In this document: piece after piece, positions 4,758 through 8,624 of the stretch
How positions within the stretch are numbered: the stretch's first letter is position 1
How the letters are laid out: every line of letters starts with the position of its first letter
Assembly: GCA_900763965.1 (NCBI GenBank)
Contig: CAAFMG010000174.1
Span: 1 to 8,624, forward strand
Source of the DNA: an uncultured Oscillospiraceae bacterium
GTDB taxonomy: Bacteria; Bacillota; Clostridia; Oscillospirales; Oscillospiraceae
DNA length: 8,624 bases
Direction: 5' to 3'
Notes under the pieces: model-generated
What the model was told of the DNA's origin: nothing
What the model saw: only the letters and a program-made list of their open reading frames with translations
Database searches by the model: none
Program-made: the position numbers and the translations under genes

Positions 4758-6029
4758 ATGAATACCGCTTCCCGAAAGCAGATCCTTACCTTTGGTATTT
4801 ATGTGATTCTGCTGGCCCAGCTGAATGTGGATATTTTTACCAGCAATTTCCGTGTTTCCCTGGGCATCCTGCTGCTGCCGGTGCTTATTTATCTGTACCA
4901 TGAGATCCCGGTGATGCCCATTGCCCTGGTATCCGGTGTGGGCGTGTTTGTGTCCCGTGTGTTTATCCAGTCCCTGCGCTATGGCTTTGCGGTGGGGGAT
5001 ATTCCTGCCTTTTTCCCGGAATTTGTGTTCTATTTGGTGTATGGGCTGCTGCTTTCCGGCTATTTCCGCCGGAAGGAATTCAAAATGCCCCATCCCCACT
5101 GCTACATCCCCCTGTTCGTGATGGACTACCTGGCAAACCTTTCCGAGCTTCTGTGCCGGTTGGGGGCGGGGGCCTTTTCCCTGCCTTTGCAGATTAACAT
5201 TTTGCTGGTGGCCCTGCTGCGTACCGTCATTCTGTGGGCGGTGATTACGGGACTGAGCCAGTATCGGTTCCTGCTGGTCAGCGCCGAGCACGCCAACCGC
5301 TACCAGCGGCTGATCCTGCTGATCTCCAAGCTGAACTCCGAGGTCATCTGGATGCACAAGAACACCGCCATGATCGAAGATGCCATGGCCAAGTCCTATC
5401 AGCTGTTCTCCAGGCTCCAGGAGGCCCAGGTGGATCCGGAGCTGTCCCAGAGCGCCCTGACGGTGGCAAAGGACATCCACGAGGTGAAAAAGGAATATTT
5501 GATGATCCTGCGGGGGATTTCCGAGGCGCTGGATCTGAACCTCCACGATGGGGATATGTCCCTTTCCGACATTCTCACGGTGCTGCAAAATTCCCTGACC
5601 CTTTTGGCTGCCCAGAAGGGAAAGAAGCTGACCATGGAGATCCAGATGGAAACGAACCTCAAAACCGACAAGCACTACTTCCTTTTGTCGGTGTTCCGCA
5701 ATCTCTTTACCAACGCCCTGGAGGCCAGCACCGGCGAGCATGTGCAGCTGGGCTTTGCCGAAAGCCAGCAGGACGATCTGATTCAATTTGCCATCCGGGA
5801 CAACGGCCCGGGGATCCCGCCGGAGATCCTGCCCAGCATTTTCCAGCCCGGCTTTTCCACCAAGATCAACTTCTCCACCGGGGAAGTCAACCGGGGTCTG
5901 GGGCTGAATCTGGTGGAGGATGTGGTGAAAAATCAGCTTCAGGGAGACGTCCGGGTGGAATCCCGGCCGGGCTGCACCACCTTCTATATTCAAGTGCCGA
6001 AAACGCAGCTGGAGGTTGCACCGCAATGA
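4758..6029 (+). CDS. glnK: GlnK-type sensor histidine kinase
   Basis: A 423-residue membrane sensor kinase. Residues about 8-170 hold five or six hydrophobic segments with short loops and no large extracellular domain, so the signal is probably sensed in or near the membrane. A helical linker (about 175-235) leads to a phosphoacceptor box DIHEVKKEY with H241. The ATPase domain has the N box FRNLFTNALEAS (313-324, N319), G1 RDNGPGIPPE (347-356), F box IFQPGFSTK (361-369) and G2 RGLGLNLVED (379-388). The start is ATG 4758, with AAGGAGG (4741-4747) 10 bases upstream; an in-frame TTG at 4731 lies before the ribosome site. Its stop overlaps the regulator start (ATGA). The name follows the partner, which has the YcbB domain of B. 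subtilis GlnL; in B. subtilis the pair responds to glutamine. The signal here is not shown by the sequence. Not to be confused with the PII protein GlnK. Confidence 0.8.
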   Translation: MNTASRKQILTFGIYVILLAQLNVDIFTSNFRVSLGILLLPVLIYLYHEIPVMPIALVSGVGVFVSRVFIQSLRYGFAVGDIPAFFPEFVFYLVYGLLLSGYFRRKEFKMPHPHCYIPLFVMDYLANLSELLCRLGAGAFSLPLQINILLVALLRTVILWAVITGLSQYRFLLVSAEHANRYQRLILLISKLNSEVIWMHKNTAMIEDAMAKSYQLFSRLQEAQVDPELSQSALTVAKDIHEVKKEYLMILRGISEALDLNLHDGDMSLSDILTVLQNSLTLLAAQKGKKLTMEIQMETNLKTDKHYFLLSVFRNLFTNALEASTGEHVQLGFAESQQDDLIQFAIRDNGPGIPPEILPSIFQPGFSTKINFSTGEVNRGLGLNLVEDVVKNQLQGDVRVESRPGCTTFYIQVPKTQLEVAPQ

Positions 6030-6874
6030 AAATTTACCTCATAGACGACGATCCCAACATCCTGAATATTTTGAAAATCATCATCCAGACCCGGAATCTG
6101 GGGGAGATCTGCGGCCTGTGCAGCTCCCCTGTGGATGCCCTGGAGGACTTAAAGTACATCAAGCCCGACATTGTCATGGTGGATCTTCTCATGCCCGGCA
6201 TGGACGGCATCACCTTTGTGGGCCAGGCCAAGGCCCAGTACCCGGACATTGGCTACATCATGCTCTCCCAGGTGTCCAACAAGGACATGATCTCCTCTGC
6301 CTACGAAAGCGGGGTGGAATTCTTCATTCAGAAGCCCATCAACGCCATTGAGGTGGAAAATGTTCTCACCCGGGTGATCCAGAGCATCACCATGAAGCGG
6401 GCCCTGAGCAGTATGCAGAATATTTTTGCCGCCAGTATGCAGGACGTGATGCCCAAGGCCCCGGCCCAGAAGAAGGAGCCTGCCCACATCACCAAGGCCA
6501 AGGACATTTTGCAGCGGCTGGGCATTATCGGGGAAATCGGCAGCAAGGATATTATTAATGTAGTGGACTACATGATCACCCACCGTGACATCGCCTCGGA
6601 CATGACCCTGACGGAGCTGTGCGCCCGGTTCAGCGACACCCCCAAATCCGTGGAGCAGCGCATCCGCCGCACCGCCAACACCGCCATGGTCAACCTGGCC
6701 CACCTGGGCCTGGAGGACTACTCCAACGATACCTTCATGGAATTTTCCAACACCCTTTTCAACTTTGAACAGATCCGAACGGAGATGGATCACATCCGGG
6801 GCCGGAATCTGAAGGGCGGAAATGTCAAGATTCGGAACTTCCTCAACGCCCTTGTGTCATATTGCTACAAATAA
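6026..6874 (+). CDS. glnL: GlnL-type response regulator (REC plus YcbB domain)
   Basis: A 282-residue response regulator. The receiver domain (1-about 122) has the acidic pocket DDD (7-9), phosphoacceptor D53 in MVDLLMPGMDG, S81 in the switch position and K103 in IQKPIN. A linker rich in M, P, A and K (about 135-153) leads to a C-terminal DNA-binding domain (about 155-275) opening AKDILQRLGIIGEIGSKDI, which is the pattern of the YcbB domain found in B. subtilis GlnL. The start ATG overlaps the kinase stop and is preceded by GGAGG (6011-6015) at 10 bases. No clear intrinsic terminator follows; read-through into the next gene is possible, but that gene also has its own promoter region. In B. 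subtilis GlnL activates glutamine uptake and glutaminase genes; here the nearest target candidate is the PfoR-like gene downstream. Confidence 0.86.
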   Translation: MKIYLIDDDPNILNILKIIIQTRNLGEICGLCSSPVDALEDLKYIKPDIVMVDLLMPGMDGITFVGQAKAQYPDIGYIMLSQVSNKDMISSAYESGVEFFIQKPINAIEVENVLTRVIQSITMKRALSSMQNIFAASMQDVMPKAPAQKKEPAHITKAKDILQRLGIIGEIGSKDIINVVDYMITHRDIASDMTLTELCARFSDTPKSVEQRIRRTANTAMVNLAHLGLEDYSNDTFMEFSNTLFNFEQIRTEMDHIRGRNLKGGNVKIRNFLNALVSYCYK

Positions 6875-6926
6875 GGGTGCCTGTTTTATACAAATCATCC
6901 AAAAAATATTTTTTGACAAAAAAATA

Positions 6927-6953
6927 TCGAAACGGTTTGAAACCTCTTGAAAC
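6927..6953 (+). promoter_or_regulatory. Three-fold 10-bp periodic operator, likely GlnL-type regulator site
   Basis: Three heptamers lie at an exact 10-bp period: TCGAAAC (6927-6933), TTGAAAC (6937-6943) and TTGAAAC (6947-6953). This puts them on one face of the helix, immediately upstream of TATAAT (6962-6967). As far as I recall, the reported B. subtilis GlnL site is a hexamer direct repeat with a 4-base gap, the same 10-bp period, though with a different hexamer. The second copy overlaps the expected -35 position, so the site could activate or repress. Upstream there is also a T/A-rich palindrome CAAAAAATATTTTTTG (6900-6915). Confidence 0.6.
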
Positions 6954-6967
6954 TCCATGCTTATAAT
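6937..6967 (+). promoter_or_regulatory. Regulated promoter of the PfoR-like gene
   Basis: A perfect -10 TATAAT (6962-6967) has its best -35 candidate TTGAAA at 6937-6942, a 19-bp spacer, two longer than optimal. A non-ideal spacer with direct repeats over the -35 suggests that an activator is needed. The transcript would start near 6974 with a leader of about 46 bases. Confidence 0.6.
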
Positions 6968-7019
6968 CTGGCCATAACAAGCAAGACGAAAAACAGACGA
7001 AAACATGGAGGTTCACATT

Positions 7020-8060
7020 ATGCTTACCATTCTCAAAGGCGTTGGCCTGCTTCTTCTGACCCTGGCAGTTTTTTCCGTATTCAGCATGAAGGCGCCCAAG
7101 GGCTCCGCTGCAATGTCCGGCATGGCAAACGCTGCCATCGCTTCCTTCCTGGTGGAAGCCGTTCATAAGTACATCCTGGGCGACGTTCTGGCCCTGGAGT
7201 TCTTCCAGGTGCTGGGCACCACCTCCGGCAGCCTGGGCGGCGTGGCAGCAGCCATCACCGTTCCTCTGGCCATGGGTGTCAACCCGGTTCTGGCAGTGGT
7301 CGCCGGTCTGGCAGTTGGCGGCTACGGCATCCTCCCCGGCTTCATCGCCGGCTACGTTATCAGCCTGATCGTTCCCACCCTGGAAAAGAAGCTGCCCGAG
7401 GGTCTGGACGTGATCCTGTGCGCTCTGCTCACCGCTCCTCTGGCCCGCTTCCTTGCCATGTTTGTCAACCCCGGCGTGAACATGGTCCTGGCCGAGATCG
7501 GCGGCGCCATCAGCGCAGCTGCCGAGCAGTCCCCCCTGGTCATGGGCTTCCTGCTGGGCGGCATCATGAAGATGATCTGCACCTCTCCTCTGAGCTCCAT
7601 GGCTCTGACCGCTATGCTGGGCCTGACCGGCCTGCCCATGGGCATCGCCGCCGTTGCCTGCGTGGGCGGTTCCTTCACCAATGGCCTGATCTTCCACAAG
7701 CTGAAGCTGGGCAACCGTGGCAACGTCATCGCTGTCATGCTGGAGCCCCTGACCCAGGCCGACATCATCACCGCCAACCCCATTCCCATCTTCTGCTCCA
7801 ACTTCCTGGGCGGCGGCCTGGCCGGTATCTCCGCTGCCGTCTTCGGCATCGTGAACAACGCCCCCGGCACCGCATCCCCCATTCCCGGCCTGCTGGCTCC
7901 CTTTGCCTTCAATGACCCTGTGAAGGTCGTCCTGGCTATGGTCTTCGCCGTCATCGGCGGCAGTGTCGCCGGTCTGCTGGGCGGCTGGGTCTTCCAGAAG
8001 CGGGAGAATACCACCGAAGCCGTCTCCGGCACCCAGGTTCCCGACGCAAAGCCCGTGTAA
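7020..8060 (+). CDS. PfoR-family / PTS EIIC-like membrane protein
   Basis: A 346-residue, very hydrophobic polytopic membrane protein (about nine or ten segments) with a short hydrophilic tail from about 327. It matches the family that includes Clostridium perfringens PfoR and is described in Pfam as PTS_EIIC_2. Recognisable conserved runs are SMKAPKGSAAM (22-32), ASFLVEAVHKYILGD (41-55), EPLTQADIITANPIPI (242-257), NNAPGTASPIPG (279-290) and AFNDP (296-300). Family members look like sugar-specific IIC permeases but commonly lack EIIA/EIIB partners, and none is seen here. PfoR itself was described as a regulator of perfringolysin production. The start is ATG 7020, with TGGAGG (7006-7011) 8 bases upstream; the ATG at 7005 lies within that ribosome site and is unlikely. 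Codon choice is strongly biased to C- and G-ending codons, more uniformly than its neighbours, which fits high expression. Substrate unknown. Confidence 0.85.
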   Translation: MLTILKGVGLLLLTLAVFSVFSMKAPKGSAAMSGMANAAIASFLVEAVHKYILGDVLALEFFQVLGTTSGSLGGVAAAITVPLAMGVNPVLAVVAGLAVGGYGILPGFIAGYVISLIVPTLEKKLPEGLDVILCALLTAPLARFLAMFVNPGVNMVLAEIGGAISAAAEQSPLVMGFLLGGIMKMICTSPLSSMALTAMLGLTGLPMGIAAVACVGGSFTNGLIFHKLKLGNRGNVIAVMLEPLTQADIITANPIPIFCSNFLGGGLAGISAAVFGIVNNAPGTASPIPGLLAPFAFNDPVKVVLAMVFAVIGGSVAGLLGGWVFQKRENTTEAVSGTQVPDAKPV

Positions 8061-8091
8061 GAGAATCCCTGTATCCGCAACGACCTCCATC

Positions 8092-8126
8092 GGGTCTGCT
8101 GCCGTGCAGGAAAACAGCCCAGACCC
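8092..8126 (+). other. Interrupted hairpin after the PfoR-like gene
   Basis: GGGTCTG (8092-8098) pairs with CAGACCC (8120-8126), and the next bases CTG (8099-8101) can pair with CAG (8115-8117) after a small bulge. There is no T tract, so it is not a terminator by itself; it could protect the mRNA 3' end or be incidental. Confidence 0.4.
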
Positions 8127-8143
8127 CATTCGTCAAACGATTC

Positions 8144-8182
8144 GCCGTTCCGAAGCGTGGCTTCGGAACGGCTTTTTTGTTT
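8144..8182 (+). terminator. Strong intrinsic terminator of the PfoR-like gene
   Basis: A 13-bp perfect stem (8144-8156 with 8160-8172) has a GTG loop and runs into TTTTTTGTTT (8173-8182). It is the clearest terminator in the window and closes the plus-strand block 84 bases after the stop codon. Confidence 0.95.
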
Positions 8183-8214
8183 GGAATAACCAGGCAGAAA
8201 TCTCGGCGGGCATA

Positions 8215-8624
8215 TGCCATCAAATTACCGAGCGGAAATTCAGTGGCACAGACCGTGTAGGGGTGGTGCGCCGCGTAGCGAATCAAAATAAAATGATCGC
8301 CGGGGGCGATCACACAATAATTCAACGGATAGTATCCGCCCGGTTGTTTCCCCTATGGGGAAACAACGTCGGCGCAAAGCGCCGACAATGCAATGTTGAA
8401 TATTTGCAAATGCAATTCAGTGGCACAGTCCGTGTAGGGGCGGATATCATCCGCCCGCCAACGTTGCAAATTTTGGGGCAGAACCGTATTGGCCCGGTAA
8501 TGTAACAATGTTGTAAATACACCATTTTTCGACATTGTACCCCAGAATTTTAATGGAAAAATGTTCGTATTGCATTGTCGGCGCATTGCGCCGACGTTAT
8601 TTCCCCATAGGGGAAATAACCGGG
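8215..8624. repeat. Right hairpin-repeat island (continues past the window)
   Basis: No gene is present in these roughly 400 bases. From left to right: a block opening AATTACCGAGCGGAAATTC (8223-8241); the hairpin TGATCGCC/GGCGATCA (8294-8312); the 11-bp hairpin GTTGTTTCCCC/GGGGAAACAAC (8343-8367); GTCGGCGC/GCGCCGAC (8368-8386); the ATTTGCAAAT block (about 8402-8411); the hairpin GGGCGGAT/ATCCGCCC (8438-8456); then a CCAACGTTGCAAATTTT block. All recur in the left island in direct or inverted order. Near-repeats occur inside the island too: ATTCAGTGGCACAG with CCGTGTAGGGG appears at about 8239-8261 and 8415-8439. The end (8572-8624) is an inverted copy of 8339-8391, so the island may be a pair of converging units. 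Confidence 0.85.
8572..8624 (-). repeat. Inverted copy of the double-hairpin module
   Basis: The reverse complement of 8572-8624 matches 8339-8391 almost base for base. The differences are a G to A and a C to T change that together turn the stem GTTGTTT/AAACAAC into GTTATTT/AAATAAC, keeping the pair, plus one change in the loop of the GTCGGCGC hairpin (AAT instead of AAA). The two copies face each other about 180 bases apart and could form one large stem. Confidence 0.85.

Noticed and set aside
4704..6026. Long minus-strand open frame opposite the histidine kinase
   Set aside because: The plus-strand frame has all kinase motifs, a promoter and a ribosome site; the reverse frame is low-complexity.
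6900..6915. CAAAAAATATTTTTTG palindrome as a terminator of the response-regulator gene
   Set aside because: The stem has only A-T pairs apart from its outer pair and no following T tract, so it would not terminate well; it may instead be an AT-rich upstream element.
7005..7019. ATG at 7005 as start of the PfoR-like gene
   Set aside because: That ATG overlaps the TGGAGG ribosome site, which is correctly spaced for ATG 7020; the family N terminus also fits 7020.
6843..8129. Long minus-strand open frame opposite the PfoR-like gene
   Set aside because: It is the shadow of a GC-biased gene on the other strand, is full of G, D, H and Q runs, and has no ribosome site or family resemblance.
8215..8624. 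CRISPR array in the right island
   Set aside because: The repeated blocks are unequal in size, occur in both orientations and have no regular spacers; no cas gene is present.

Overview
The window looks like a chromosomal segment of a GC-rich, low-GC-phylum (Firmicutes/Bacillota) anaerobe, most likely an Oscillospiraceae/Ruminococcaceae-type gut Clostridium. The reasons are strong AGGAGG-type ribosome sites, sigma-A-type promoters with 17-bp spacers, a YcbB-domain response regulator, a Clostridia-style holin-like mini-toxin, and GC-rich hairpin repeats between genes. The genus cannot be fixed from sequence reading alone.

Layout. (1) 1-200: a tRNA-Gly(CCC) gene with a near-consensus promoter, an encoded CCA and two tandem intrinsic terminators. 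(2) 300-640: a probable type I toxin-antitoxin locus. A 32-residue membrane toxin is read rightward, an antisense RNA is read leftward from a near-perfect promoter, and near-identical sequence lies at the 5' ends of the two transcripts. (3) 725-4100, minus strand: a tightly packed operon read murI (glutamate racemase, TTG start), uridine kinase-like P-loop kinase, HAD phosphatase, YhcH/TabA-family anomerase-like protein, DUF89 damage-control phosphatase. Three of the four junctions overlap. A good promoter lies at 4140-4168. (4) 4199-4660: a gene-free island of modular hairpin repeats. (5) 4758-8060, plus strand: a GlnK/GlnL-type two-component system with a consensus-like promoter, then a PfoR/PTS EIIC-like membrane protein. 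The third gene has its own regulatory region, with three heptamers spaced exactly 10 bp apart over the -35 region of a TATAAT promoter, and a strong terminator at 8144-8182. (6) 8215-8624: a second island built from the same hairpin modules, partly in inverted orientation, running off the window end.

How it works together. The minus-strand operon couples cell-wall precursor supply (D-glutamate) to nucleoside phosphorylation and small-molecule phosphatase/anomerase clean-up functions. The plus-strand block is a sensor, a regulator and a likely target transporter, with the islands on either side. The most interesting items are the toxin/antisense locus with its matching 5' ends and ribosome-site hairpin, the modular islands whose hairpins keep pairing through compensatory base changes, and the 10-bp periodic operator linking the GlnL-type regulator to the PfoR-like gene.
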